This document shows positions 47,918-58,297 of a stretch of DNA of 64,000 nt, one piece after another (the stretch's first letter is position 1; each line of letters starts with the position of its first letter). The DNA is from Owenia fusiformis (Eukaryota > Annelida > Polychaeta > Sabellida > Oweniidae), in NCBI GenBank assembly GCA_903813345.2, contig CAIIXF020000003.1:17748931-17812930 (forward strand), given 5' to 3'. Made by a program: the position numbers and the translations under genes. The notes under the pieces were generated by a model. It saw only the letters and a program-made list of their open reading frames with translations. It ran no database searches and was not told where the DNA came from.

Positions 47918-48111
47918 CTGTAAAGAGAATAAACCATGTGAACGACCTTGGTTTAGTTTGATATATAAATATGTTCACTTGAAACGGGGCATGAAATGTG
48001 TTGTTTCGGCATTATGTTGTAGATATCAAATTTTGTCGGAACGCAGGTCCTTTCTATATGCTTATTTTGTGATGTTTGTCCCCTAAATATATGTAAATGT
48101 CTATTTTACAA

Positions 48112-50718
48112 TTATAAGTGCGGTACGTATAAGTGTTGGCCATCAATCTTGATAATAATTCTGAATATTGGCTTTTGTTTCAGGACCTGGTTGAGACTGG
48201 ATATCGTAGTGAGTGGGACTCGAATTGAAGTAGGAAGTTGGATTGCAAGATTTGGATCAAGAGTTTGAATAGTCATGTCCGCCCAATCTATATCAAGGTG
48301 GGGCCAGAGTACATGTGTACTTACGCTACAGTCTACGGGTCCTCCAGTAGAGCTTTTGATGTTACTTACGTAATCCAGTGGAATGTTGGTCACCGATACA
48401 ATACAATAGTTGGTGGGGCACATCATCAATAATTTCAGCTCACATGAGGCGATATTCCTGAGGCAGAAGTATCTACGGAAGGCCCTTATGATACCAGTCA
48501 GCTTTTTGAAGAGTTTGTATGTTATATACAAAGATAGTATAAAGCTTAAAATAGACAGAATATTAGAAGGGAAGGCTGCTTGCTGTGGGAGGGGAACTGT
48601 TGGTGCGAATACTGGGTGATCCGTGGGTAGGAACAATGTGGCCGCCTTGGTTGGTTGCGGTATGAGTGCAACACAACATACTATACGACAGAATAAATAA
48701 GATGACATTACAAACGATACTAGAGCCAAGATGGCCGAGATCAGGGTAATGGATGATAGTGATTTGTCTGATAGCCAACTGAGTGGTTCCCTTAATTCTG
48801 ATAAGTCCGTTTGGACATGTTGTACTTGATCGATAGGTGACAAAAATGGTACATCCGTATTTTTAAGGGCTTCGGTTAGTCGTGACATTTTAAATGAAGT
48901 TGTTTTGGAAGTCATTAAGACCTTATTCCAGTCCGCAGAGTAGAAAGTAAGATTGGGTAGTTGTACTGATAGATCTGAAGTCAAGTGGGATGATGCTGAC
49001 AGTTTCTTTAAAGAAGTTAAATTGTAGTCGAAAGTTTGTAGAAAGGCTAAATTGAAGTGGTGTGCCCTTGAAACGAATGACTTCGAGGTGTGATTGCAGC
49101 TTGAGAGGGTTTTGGGTAAGATGAAATTTTGACCTTCCAAGGAGCAATGGCATTTCCTGGTTATAATACAGACCCCCCTGCACGCTGGAACCCTTTTTGG
49201 CATTGAATCATCACATCTAATGGTCCAGAATTTATCATTAGAATGTATAAGCGATTTTGTTGGCGTTAGCGTGATTATTTGATCTGATTGTGGGGCGTTA
49301 ATATGGTACATAAACGAGCATAGTTTATTTATTTGAATGGGATCATTAAAGAATAGTGCTGAGTTACACGAGGGCTGAGTAGAAATTTGTTTTAGATTGA
49401 AGACGGTTGTACAATGTAGTAGGTGAGATCCGGTGCAGTCAGAAAATTGTTGCAAATTTAGTTCTATGTAGAAATCTAAATCATGAGATATGGCGAAATA
49501 AGGGGAAAGGTCTGAAATTGACGTGGAGTGGTTTGGGGTCCGTTTATTACTTAAATCGAGCGGAATTGGCATATGCATGTGGTGCATCTGATATAGATTG
49601 AAGAGATAATCGGAGCTTGAAATGGCGACTCTAATCGAAATTGTTATTGTATTCCCGGTGACCAGAAAGGTGGGGTTACTATTTTTGTAGTAATAATGGG
49701 GATCCAAGTAGGATATTCGAAAATTGGGATGTGAGGAGCGAAGGGTAGATTGGATATCTGACAGGGCCAATTTCAGTGTTGGGGGAGAAATTAAATGGGG
49801 TGGCAGACTACCTTGTACTAATTGGGATATTGCACTTAGATGTTGATTACATTCAATTTCGTGTTGCTGGAGGGCTGAAAGTTGAAGCACACAGAATCTA
49901 AGGATCATTTTTAGTAATTCAGAGTTTATTTGTAAGGCCAATGAGAGTTTATCATAGTAGCGGCCCTGCGAGGCTAGAACTGAAGTTAAATTTGCTATGG
50001 TATTATAAATGTTTTGAAATGCTGCGTGGTTATTGGCAGTTGCATGGTCCAAGTTATCTAGTCGCTTATTATTGGTGATCATGTATGAGGAGAGGTGTTG
50101 TCTGTATTGTACCGTGTTTTCAGAAGTAGAGTTAATGACCTTTTCAATTTCTTGGAGATGTCTCCAAACATTTGATATTTCTTTGCGTGAAGGTGTTCCA
50201 ATTAGCGCTGAAAGTATTTCACTGCCGAAGTTTAATAATCCTCGACGGTGTCGTCGATTAGTGTTAAGAGTGACTTTGTGAGTTTTTGGGAGTAGATTAT
50301 CGATATCCAAAGTACAGGAATGAATTTTGTCCGCCGTATGTTGGATGAGCGGTGCATAATCAATTAAAAGGGATGCTATTTGTTCGCAGTCATTATAGAA
50401 TTCTTTGTGAAAAAGAGTATTGCATCTGACTTTAGGAGTTCTTCGTAGTATATTTGGAAGCGAAAATCTTTTGAGCCCGAAACTATGTTGCCAATAATCG
50501 TCGTTTGACGGTGTCATAAGTCCTTGTCGCTTAATTATAACTCCAAAATTCAATCTATTTAAAAGACTGGTAGGCATCGAAGTGTCTTGGCTAATTTGCA
50601 TAGAGGGTGGTAGGTCTAGGCAATGAGTACTTGTAGTAGTAAGTAAAATTAAACAGAGACTTACCAATTTGTCCATTGCTGTGTCCATGGTGCGTGACGT
50701 GTCTTGGTGTTGATTCAA
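48112..50718 (-). CDS. env: env-like class I fusion glycoprotein, 868 aa
   Basis: Envelope-type protein. A hydrophobic signal segment lies at about residues 18-32 (LVSLCLILLTTTSTHC). A furin-type site, RRHRR, ends at residue 159 and is followed at once by a hydrophobic fusion-peptide-like start (GLLNFGSEILSALIG), then a heptad-like helical region (NVWRHLQEIEKVI) and several N-X-S/T sequons (NSTSEN, NLTSV). A membrane anchor spans about 655-686, with a second hydrophobic segment at about 719-735. The RxRR-GL(L/F)(N/D)F arrangement is that of the baculovirus F-protein/errantivirus Env family. An extra ~130-residue C-terminal region follows the second hydrophobic segment and is not recognised. 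The ORF is complete. It would mediate membrane fusion if expressed; infectivity is not shown by sequence alone. Confidence 0.88.
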   Translation of the reverse strand: MNQHQDTSRTMDTAMDKLVSLCLILLTTTSTHCLDLPPSMQISQDTSMPTSLLNRLNFGVIIKRQGLMTPSNDDYWQHSFGLKRFSLPNILRRTPKVRCNTLFHKEFYNDCEQIASLLIDYAPLIQHTADKIHSCTLDIDNLLPKTHKVTLNTNRRHRRGLLNFGSEILSALIGTPSRKEISNVWRHLQEIEKVINSTSENTVQYRQHLSSYMITNNKRLDNLDHATANNHAAFQNIYNTIANLTSVLASQGRYYDKLSLALQINSELLKMILRFCVLQLSALQQHEIECNQHLSAISQLVQGSLPPHLISPPTLKLALSDIQSTLRSSHPNFRISYLDPHYYYKNSNPTFLVTGNTITISIRVAISSSDYLFNLYQMHHMHMPIPLDLSNKRTPNHSTSISDLSPYFAISHDLDFYIELNLQQFSDCTGSHLLHCTTVFNLKQISTQPSCNSALFFNDPIQINKLCSFMYHINAPQSDQIITLTPTKSLIHSNDKFWTIRCDDSMPKRVPACRGVCIITRKCHCSLEGQNFILPKTLSSCNHTSKSFVSRAHHFNLAFLQTFDYNLTSLKKLSASSHLTSDLSVQLPNLTFYSADWNKVLMTSKTTSFKMSRLTEALKNTDVPFLSPIDQVQHVQTDLSELREPLSWLSDKSLSSITLISAILALVSFVMSSYLFCRIVCCVALIPQPTKAATLFLPTDHPVFAPTVPLPQQAAFPSNILSILSFILSLYITYKLFKKLTGIIRAFRRYFCLRNIASCELKLLMMCPTNYCIVSVTNIPLDYVSNIKSSTGGPVDCSVSTHVLWPHLDIDWADMTIQTLDPNLAIQLPTSIRVPLTTISSLNQVLKQKPIFRIIIKIDGQHLYVPHL

Positions 50719-51844
50719 AGAATTAATGTGTTAGTGGCTTAGATGTGTCTTGGTGGTGATCCCGAGGAGCAATGTTGAAGTGGCTTGGGTTGGGCAATAA
50801 ATATATGAGTCTTGCATGAACTGTGGTCACGTGATGCTGGCGTTGCGTCATGAGGTTAGATTTTAGGCTTTTTTGTTTATTATAGAGTTTCTTCTTTTTT
50901 ACCTTGTGGGCCTGGGATTTTCAATATCGTGTAGGCTGCTCAATTGTGTGTGTGTGTGTGTGTGTGTGTAATGCATGTTCGTATTTTATTCCTTAAATAT
51001 TTGACACAATGGGTCGATAGGGACGCAGTGATTTTTCGCGCAGGTTTTTAGCTTGGGCCATAAAGTAGATTTTAAATATCGGGCCCTGTATATCTAATGG
51101 CCGGTCTCTTTTGTTTGCTGTTTTGTTTTAACCTCGTTTCTCTTAGGATGCTTGGGTTTAAATAATTGTTTATTATAATTCTCCGCGCGGAGAGTGAATC
51201 TGTCCTTTTGAAGGAAAGTAGATAATTATATGAAGCATCCATATGATATGAAGGTGGCCACCTATTACATTTTATATGCGCATTATTCACTTTTTAAACC
51301 CGCGAACAGGGATATGTTAATGGTATATCGTTTATTAAAATTCTAAATATATCTGTATATAAAGAGGTTCTTCTCCTTATCATTTACTCATTCTATTTTC
51401 TTTCTTTTTTTTTTTTCTTTTTGTTTTCATGTTGTTTTGTTTCATGTCAATATTGAATTATTTTTGAGGGACAGTTGAGCAGCCGTTTGACTAGAAATAG
51501 TTTGAAATAGGGAATAGAAAGATGAGTTTGATTGCGTCGAGATTACATGCAATTATGGCTAGGTGAAGTAGGTCCTTGTTCAAGAACAAAGTGATGTACG
51601 AGTACCGATGCGTCTTTACTGAAGTGTGAGAGTCATTTTCAAGTTTATTTGTATCTATATGGGCCTTTTAATACCGTTTATCTTCGACCCATGAGTTACT
51701 TGTGGAGCGTTCTAAATATTCCCTAGTTAAAATGAGTCCATTATCAATTTTTTCTTTGTTTGTATATTTTAAGCCATTTTTTTCGAATAGAAAAGAAGCT
51801 TATTGTTGCATGTGGATTTTTGAATGTTGAGATGAGAAATAAAT
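50719..51844 (-). other. Retroelement non-coding stretch before env
   Basis: About 1.1 kb without a supported ORF. It contains a (GT)n run at 50946-50969 and a T/C-rich tract at 51380-51430. It could hold the splice acceptor for env RNA; none was chosen. Confidence 0.5.
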
Positions 51845-52264
51845 TTAAAAATCCGCGAATTTCAACCGTTGTTGGAGGGATATTGGAAGGGGTAGATTAC
51901 TAATATCAGGGAATGTCACTTGGTTTTGGATTGTTACGAGACATTTTGACTGAAGCGTGGAAGGTATATCTCTAAATTCAAAGAAATCTGTTATGTCTTT
52001 ACATTCTTTTTGTAGCCTTTCAATAATGCCCAGGTTATATCTGACAAAACCATTTTCAGTGTAGGATTTGTATCTGGTCCGAAAAAGGTGAAATTCGCTT
52101 AATCTGATGTGATCTGGGACTATGATGGTGGCTTCCGCCAATTTCTCTTTGCATATATGTTCATAGGTATCAGCGAGAAGGTTTGATCTTCTAATGAAAT
52201 TATATTGTAAACCAGTCAAAGGTATAGAACCCTGGTTTCCAAAGATGAGAGTGATTCTAGGCAT
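51845..52264 (-). CDS. Small ORF between pol and env, 139 aa, unknown
   Basis: ATG-initiated (MPRITLIFGNQGSIPLTGLQ) and uninterrupted in element sense, located between the 113-aa ORF and env. It is mixed alpha/beta in appearance with charged helices (EHICKEKLAEATIIV, IIERLQKECKDITDFFEF). No signal peptide, zinc motif or known domain is seen. With the 113-aa ORF it forms an accessory block absent from typical gypsy-class elements. Whether it is translated, and from which spliced RNA, is unknown. Confidence 0.55.
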   Translation of the reverse strand: MPRITLIFGNQGSIPLTGLQYNFIRRSNLLADTYEHICKEKLAEATIIVPDHIRLSEFHLFRTRYKSYTENGFVRYNLGIIERLQKECKDITDFFEFRDIPSTLQSKCLVTIQNQVTFPDISNLPLPISLQQRLKFADF

Positions 52265-52478
52265 GATACAAATTGCTTATTAGGAAGAACTTATTTTTGC
52301 TAATCAATTGTATTCTAGAGGCTTAATAGTAAACTTGAAATATATATTGCCCTCTTTAAGTATTCATATGGATTAAATAATTTGGTATTAAATATGGATT
52401 TAACAAGCCGCTTTGAGTGTGAATTATCTGAATTGCGGTCTTGGTTAAATAGTAATGAAGTACGAGATTAGTTCTTAC

Positions 52479-52820
52479 CTAAGTGTTGTTGAATCCGTGC
52501 AGATCCGAAATGTATTGTGACCCGAATAATATTTGTTGGTTTATAGGTATCATTAGGTAATATTCCACAATATCAGGTTGATTATCGCTAACGTGACTTG
52601 CGATTTGATAACAGGGGTGTTTCTTATAAGTATTAATTTTGATTCTATTACATTCAAATATTTGTATGTGAATGTTATGGGGATAAGATAGAATGGAGAA
52701 TGTGAATTGTGTTGGATGGTACGCGCGCGTGCATAATATGTTAATACTTTGGTTTGCGATTGGTACAGCTTTGATGATATTGGTCTTAGATTGAGGGAGA
52801 ATATAACATTTTAAGGTCAA
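52479..52820 (-). CDS. Small ORF between pol and env, 113 aa, unknown
   Basis: ATG-initiated ORF beginning 15 nt after the pol stop, in element sense. It is rich in Ile, Asn and His with alternating hydrophobic residues (FTFSILSYPHNIHIQIF) and two Cys; no signal peptide or membrane span is evident. I recognise no family. Retention of the ORF in a young element, between pol and env, suggests an accessory protein, but codon bias or conservation would have to be tested. A chance ORF remains possible. Confidence 0.5.
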   Translation of the reverse strand: MTLKCYILPQSKTNIIKAVPIANQSINILCTRAYHPTQFTFSILSYPHNIHIQIFECNRIKINTYKKHPCYQIASHVSDNQPDIVEYYLMIPINQQILFGSQYISDLHGFNNT

Positions 52821-52835
52821 CGTTATAATTTTAAT

Positions 52836-55800
52836 TTAGTGTCGGCGTTTGTATTTTTTCTTGGTTTGCCTTTTTTTCTTGGGATCTTGAAATTCTTGTA
52901 AAGCCCATAACTTCATGTCTTCTGAGAGATCGTTGAAATCGACCCAGCTGTTGTGGGAAGGATCATAGTTCTTCCAGCTGACAAAATATTGTTTAGTGCC
53001 ATTCTTGAGTTTCCTTGACTTTAATATGTCGGCGATCTCGTAGAATTCGTCTTCTGTATCCTCGTCAGTCTCACTGTCGATGTCCTGAGGTGTAGGTATT
53101 GGTGTTCCCTGCAAGTCCTTCTTTGTGAGTTTCTGAGATGTCTCTTTTTGATTGTCGGTCTTCGGCTTGGAGGTCGCTTTGGTATTCCCGATTGGACATT
53201 TGTCTGTCTGAGCGGGGGGTTGTGCATCTTCGAGATTATGGGCAACTGTGTCTGGCCCGGGGGTTTCTGTATGTGGTCCGTAATTATCTGGCGGTTCTGG
53301 GCGGGGCCATCTGTACTCCGCTTTACTGAGCCTGCCCACATGTACAGATTTGGGGTATAGTGTACCATTGCTTAGTCTGCGTAATGTAGCATTTAGCTCA
53401 TTGTTTGTTATTTGCACTATTGTGAATGGACCTTGATGTGTGAAGTTTAGTTTGTGTGACAGTGCCTTATTTTTGGGAGGGACCTTTAAGTACACACAAT
53501 CGCCTACTTGGAATTTAATGAACTTATGTTCTGTCCGGCGGTCATGGTCTGCTTTCATTTTCTCCTTCTGGCTTTGTAGTATTTTTGTGGCCATATGTTC
53601 GCATTCTGCTACTTGGCTGAGGGTGCTTTTGAGATGATCATGTATGTCTCTGGGGGCGTCTGAGGGTATTTTGTATTGGGTGTCGATAGGGAGTTTTGGT
53701 ACCCTACCAAATACAAGCATCGATGGTATGATCTGGGTGGAGGCGTGAACCGATGCATTGTAGGCAAACACGACGGAAGGTAGATAGACGTCCCAATCTT
53801 TGTGGTGTTGTGACACATATATGGAGAGCATTTTTGCGAGGATTTTGTTCCCTGCTTCAATGAGGCCGTTTGCACGGGGGTTATACGGCAGAGTTTGTCT
53901 TTTATCAATGAGGAACATTTTGCATAGCTCTTGGACGAGTTGACTAACGTAATTAGTCCCGTTGTCGGATATTATGACCCCTGGGCAGCCAAAAATACAT
54001 ATTACTCGGTGAAAGAGTAATGTCGCCACTGTTGCAGCCTGTTGATCTGGGGTTGCTAGTGCTATGGAGTATTTGGATAAATGATCAGAGATACATATAA
54101 TGAACCTGTTTTTGTCATGTGTTGTTGTCAGGGGCCCTAATGTGTCAATACTAATCATTTCCCAGACTGCCGATGGCGCTGGAATAGGCTGAATTGGTTG
54201 TTCGTGTTTTCTCCGAATTCTGCGTGAATTACATGGTACGCATGATTTCACCCAATTTTCAACATCTTGTGATTGTTTCGGCCAGTAATACTTTTGTAAT
54301 ACCCTTGCTTTTGTTTTAAGGATGCCTAGATGTCCGCTAAGAATCTGATCATGGGATGCGAAGAGAATGGTGTCAACTAGACAATTGGGTATAACTAGCC
54401 TATTTATCATGGCGTGGGAGTGATGGTCGTAATGTTTGTGATACAGGACGTTGTCAATCATAAGGAAGCTATCTGCCTGTAACAACAATTTTCTGGCCTC
54501 GCTGTTGTTATCTGGTAGTACATTTGTATGTAAATATTGAATTAATGGGCTACAGAAAGGGTCGGTGAGTTGTAGCTGCCTTAATTCCTCCATCTCGGGT
54601 GTATTGGTGTACAGGTCTGCTTGGCTATTTACCGTGTCAGTTTCCTGGATATTTGCCATTTCATCTTGCTGTTCGGCAGGCGCGGGTGGAGTTCCCGGTT
54701 CGTTAGCGGTTTCACTTGTCGAAGCCGTCGAATGGTTATTTAGATTTGTCGTCCTTTGCGTAGGCCTATCCGTAGTAATTTTGTGAACGGGGTTTGCTGT
54801 GGCCTCTGTGTCTGTGGTTTCCATGATAATATCGCTCGGTATGGGGTTCAATACTCCTGAAGTTGTTTGGTCCATATCAACATCCGTAGTTTGTTTGGCT
54901 GAGTGACTTTGGGTATGATACTGTTTTGTTGAGTCGGGGTCGGTTTCGTACGTGTCCCACAGGTCTTCTAGCGTGGGTGTGTTTGCTTGTGTTGACGTTT
55001 CCTGTTGGTCTGTGTACCTAGCTAGTGGATCGAAGAATTTCAAATCTTCTGGCTGCAATTTTGATATTGGGCCGGGAGGCTGGAAGGGTAAATTACCTAG
55101 GGATAGTGGGGTTTTCCCTATCGCAGCGTGAATTTGTGGCTGACATTCTGGCATTACCATTCTACGTATCTCCTCGTGGTGTTCCTGCTGTAGATCTGAA
55201 TCCTGCACTGGAGTGTGTTCTACTCTGGAGGCAAAATCTGCATTCGCATTTAATTTACCGCTCCTGACCTCTAATGTGTATCTAAAATGTGACAAAAACA
55301 ATATCCATCTCGCTCTTTTGGAGTCGCTCAATTGCTTTGTATTGATCAGAAATTTCAAGGGAGCGTGATCTGTTCTGATGATGAATTCGGATACCTCTAG
55401 GTAGTGTCTGAATTTCTTGACTCCGTACACAATGGCGAGTAGTTCTAGGTCAATGGTGGCGTATTTTGCTTCTGTGGGAGTCAAAGCTCGTCCACTGAAC
55501 GAAATGGCTTTCTCCTTTCCATCGATTTCTTGAGTTAGGCACGCACCTAGACCCTTGTTACATGCATCTGTTTCCAGGATGAAAGGAAGAGAAAAATCAG
55601 GGTAGAGTAGCATGGCATGTTCACAAATACCTGCCTTGAGTGTGTCTAAGGCTTGTTGTTGTTCTGGTCCCCAGACGAACTCGATATCTTTCTTGGTCAG
55701 TTCTGTGAGGGGCCGTGAAATTCTCGAGTAATCTTTGAGGAATCTCCGATAATATCCGGACAGTCCAAGAAACATTCTTACTGATTTCACTGAATTAGGG

Positions 55801-58274
55801 GTAGGGAAATCACGTACCATTTTGCATTTGGCTGGATCTGGTTTATAGCCATGTTCAGATAGAATGTGCCCTAGATAGAGTACTTCGTCCTTACCCCATT
55901 GACATTTTGATAGTGATATTTTTAGGCCTGCCTTTTTAATCCTGGACAGTGTTTCGTTAATTAAGGCAAGATGATGATCCCATGTGGGGGAGAACAGGAT
56001 GAGGTCATCTAGGTAGATATATAGATTCTGATATTGTAAGCCCCTGAACAATTGGTCCATCAAACGAACAAATGTACTAGGTGACCCCACAAGCCCTTGT
56101 CCACAACGTGTAAATTCGAATAGCCCATCGTGAGTCGAGAAAGCTGTAAGTTCCCTAGATTGAGGGGCGAGTTTTACTTGGAAGTATGCTTTAAACATAT
56201 CGAGGCACGACCAGTAACGGCCTTTTGTTTGGGCCATACTATCAAGTAATTCTTGTAAATCTGGCATCCTGTACGCGTCGAATTGAGTCATTGAATTGAG
56301 GCCCCTCCAATCAACACATAATCTAACCTTTTCACCCTTTTTGATCAGGACTATTGGGGCGCTCCATGCTGATTTACTGGGTTGGACTACTCCCATGTCT
56401 AATAGTTTATTTACCTCAGTTGTTATAAGGGCTCTTTTTGCAGGGGAGCATGGATATGGTCTCTGTCTAAAAATCTTCGCATTGGGTTTCAAATTGATTT
56501 CATGTTCAATTAAATCCGTGAATCCCAATTCATTTCCTGGCGAGGAGAATGCTTCCACATTCTTTTCTAAAACGGAGGTAAGTTCCAATTTTTGATTTTC
56601 AGAAAGTATTGAATCTTTGAAATCTAATTCTGAGTGAATAGACCAGTTTGACCTGTCTGTTAGAGTCTGGGATGTTCCCTTTGTTGGTACGGCCTCAGGG
56701 TTCAAGGAGTTTATGGCATTTATCTCCAAAGGTCTTGCACTTAAACCATCGTATTGTTGATTAATGAATTGAGTGTTACCATATTGCAAATCAGGGTTTG
56801 TTTGTTTATTTTCAGTGTGACCTGAAGTACCGGTTTGATATTTCCTTTCCCCCTTAGAGGTATAAAGATCAAGGGGAATGATTTTAGCCTTGGAATCAAT
56901 GCACTCAAACTTTCCTATTCTTTCATTGTTTTGTATTGTGAGGTCCACCGTAGTGGCATTTACTAGCCTGGTTTGGACCATTTGATTTGATGTTTTTGAT
57001 AATGAAATTGCCATTAGCAGAGGTCTTTTTGCGGCACTTTCTGGCTGTGAGCATATGCCTAGTACATTATCAGGCATTTTTCTCTTGAGGTTAAGAGTTA
57101 GGACTACTTCCGATCTAGCGGGTATGGTCACTTTTGTTCCGGCAATGATGTCAGTGGAACGGGGAACGGAGTATTTTAAAGTGTTTTTACAGAAATCTAC
57201 TACTGCTTGGTGTTCCGTTAAAAAGTTGGTACCCAGAATCACAGGGTGAGCTAAATTGTCAATTATGTGGAATTCAACTGCTGTCGTTGTTTGACCTATT
57301 ATGATGGGTAGTTTAATGAGGCCTGTGATTTTCATGGAAGTTCCGTTTGCTATTTCCACTCCCCCACAATCAGATTTTTGAAGGCTGTTTTGAGCCCAGG
57401 GGAATTTTTCGAACCAATCTTTATTAATTCCACTTATTGTTGCGCCACTGTCAAGTAAGGCGTAGCAATGTTGACCCAATAGTTTGATCCGTATTATATT
57501 ATCGTGGAAGATAGGTTCCATATTGACAGAGAATGAATGTTGATTGGAATGAGATATTGTTTCATGTTCGTTGTTAATATTGTGATTTATGTGGTTATTG
57601 TTTGCATTTTCGATCGTTTCCTCTGCACAATCCTCGTTGAAAAGAACAAAGTTGTCATTGGTTTGGCATGCATAGTTGTGGTCTGATTGTACATGGTTGG
57701 GGTATGGGGCCTTGAGTAGATTAACTGTGGGTTCTAGCCGATCTGCATGATTATTCTGGGGAATAGTTTCAGGAGGTGGGTATTCATATGTTGGGGCCCG
57801 ATTTTCCGATGGTATATATTCGTCGAATGTGACGTCGTCAGAATTGTTAATTTCATTTTCTTGTTCTTTTTCAGATGGAGGAAGCTCCCCTGGTTTACAT
57901 TGGTCAGATGATGATTTGCATACGAGATTGAATGGGGTGGCTGCCCGGGGGCGAAGCCTACTTTGGTCCCCAGCTCCGTTAGGAGTCATTGCGAATGCCG
58001 ACCGTTTATCAGAACTATGAGAGCCGTTGCTGACACCCGAACATGTTTCAGCGATGGTCATGCCAAGTTCATCAACCACATCGCCAATGGACGATATTGT
58101 GGCACAGTAAGGATTCGTGCTCAATGGGGGGGTTGCCCGGGGGCAAGACCTACTTTGATCCCCAAATGATTGAGCATCATTCAAATTCTCTAAAGACAAT
58201 GTCTCGCTCGAACACGAGTTTGAGTCTTGTACATCCAGATCATCATATGAGTGTAACCCAAAAATAGCATACAT
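52836..58274 (-). CDS. pol: pol: protease, reverse transcriptase, RNase H, integrase, chromodomain; 1812 aa from first Met
   Basis: The frame is open upstream of the Met through the gag stop, so translation most likely enters by -1 frameshift. About 250 N-terminal residues of unknown role precede an aspartic protease (LLDSGA, 273-278). RT spans about 600-850, with catalytic YLDD at 754-757. RNase H spans about 897-1015 (ETDA, IDLELLA, RTDH). A Ser/Thr/Gln-rich linker spans about 1020-1225. Integrase follows, with HHCC zinc residues (H1308, H1315, C1345, C1348) and catalytic D1377, D1437 and E1473 (D,D-35-E), then GPF at 1615-1617. A chromodomain lies at about 1745-1790 (YEIADILKSRKL, KQYFVSWKNYDPSHNSW), followed by a Lys/Arg tail. 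All catalytic residues are present and there is no internal stop. The length is unusually large because of the N-terminal and linker regions. Confidence 0.93.
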   Translation of the reverse strand: MYAIFGLHSYDDLDVQDSNSCSSETLSLENLNDAQSFGDQSRSCPRATPPLSTNPYCATISSIGDVVDELGMTIAETCSGVSNGSHSSDKRSAFAMTPNGAGDQSRLRPRAATPFNLVCKSSSDQCKPGELPPSEKEQENEINNSDDVTFDEYIPSENRAPTYEYPPPETIPQNNHADRLEPTVNLLKAPYPNHVQSDHNYACQTNDNFVLFNEDCAEETIENANNNHINHNINNEHETISHSNQHSFSVNMEPIFHDNIIRIKLLGQHCYALLDSGATISGINKDWFEKFPWAQNSLQKSDCGGVEIANGTSMKITGLIKLPIIIGQTTTAVEFHIIDNLAHPVILGTNFLTEHQAVVDFCKNTLKYSVPRSTDIIAGTKVTIPARSEVVLTLNLKRKMPDNVLGICSQPESAAKRPLLMAISLSKTSNQMVQTRLVNATTVDLTIQNNERIGKFECIDSKAKIIPLDLYTSKGERKYQTGTSGHTENKQTNPDLQYGNTQFINQQYDGLSARPLEINAINSLNPEAVPTKGTSQTLTDRSNWSIHSELDFKDSILSENQKLELTSVLEKNVEAFSSPGNELGFTDLIEHEINLKPNAKIFRQRPYPCSPAKRALITTEVNKLLDMGVVQPSKSAWSAPIVLIKKGEKVRLCVDWRGLNSMTQFDAYRMPDLQELLDSMAQTKGRYWSCLDMFKAYFQVKLAPQSRELTAFSTHDGLFEFTRCGQGLVGSPSTFVRLMDQLFRGLQYQNLYIYLDDLILFSPTWDHHLALINETLSRIKKAGLKISLSKCQWGKDEVLYLGHILSEHGYKPDPAKCKMVRDFPTPNSVKSVRMFLGLSGYYRRFLKDYSRISRPLTELTKKDIEFVWGPEQQQALDTLKAGICEHAMLLYPDFSLPFILETDACNKGLGACLTQEIDGKEKAISFSGRALTPTEAKYATIDLELLAIVYGVKKFRHYLEVSEFIIRTDHAPLKFLINTKQLSDSKRARWILFLSHFRYTLEVRSGKLNANADFASRVEHTPVQDSDLQQEHHEEIRRMVMPECQPQIHAAIGKTPLSLGNLPFQPPGPISKLQPEDLKFFDPLARYTDQQETSTQANTPTLEDLWDTYETDPDSTKQYHTQSHSAKQTTDVDMDQTTSGVLNPIPSDIIMETTDTEATANPVHKITTDRPTQRTTNLNNHSTASTSETANEPGTPPAPAEQQDEMANIQETDTVNSQADLYTNTPEMEELRQLQLTDPFCSPLIQYLHTNVLPDNNSEARKLLLQADSFLMIDNVLYHKHYDHHSHAMINRLVIPNCLVDTILFASHDQILSGHLGILKTKARVLQKYYWPKQSQDVENWVKSCVPCNSRRIRRKHEQPIQPIPAPSAVWEMISIDTLGPLTTTHDKNRFIICISDHLSKYSIALATPDQQAATVATLLFHRVICIFGCPGVIISDNGTNYVSQLVQELCKMFLIDKRQTLPYNPRANGLIEAGNKILAKMLSIYVSQHHKDWDVYLPSVVFAYNASVHASTQIIPSMLVFGRVPKLPIDTQYKIPSDAPRDIHDHLKSTLSQVAECEHMATKILQSQKEKMKADHDRRTEHKFIKFQVGDCVYLKVPPKNKALSHKLNFTHQGPFTIVQITNNELNATLRRLSNGTLYPKSVHVGRLSKAEYRWPRPEPPDNYGPHTETPGPDTVAHNLEDAQPPAQTDKCPIGNTKATSKPKTDNQKETSQKLTKKDLQGTPIPTPQDIDSETDEDTEDEFYEIADILKSRKLKNGTKQYFVSWKNYDPSHNSWVDFNDLSEDMKLWALQEFQDPKKKRQTKKKYKRRH

Positions 58275-58297
58275 ATGTTGAGGGTTTTGAAAATCAG

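Noticed and set aside
53021-53908. Additional minus-strand ORFs overlapping pol (115 and 99 aa)
   Set aside because: Alternate-frame shadows inside pol with no independent motif.
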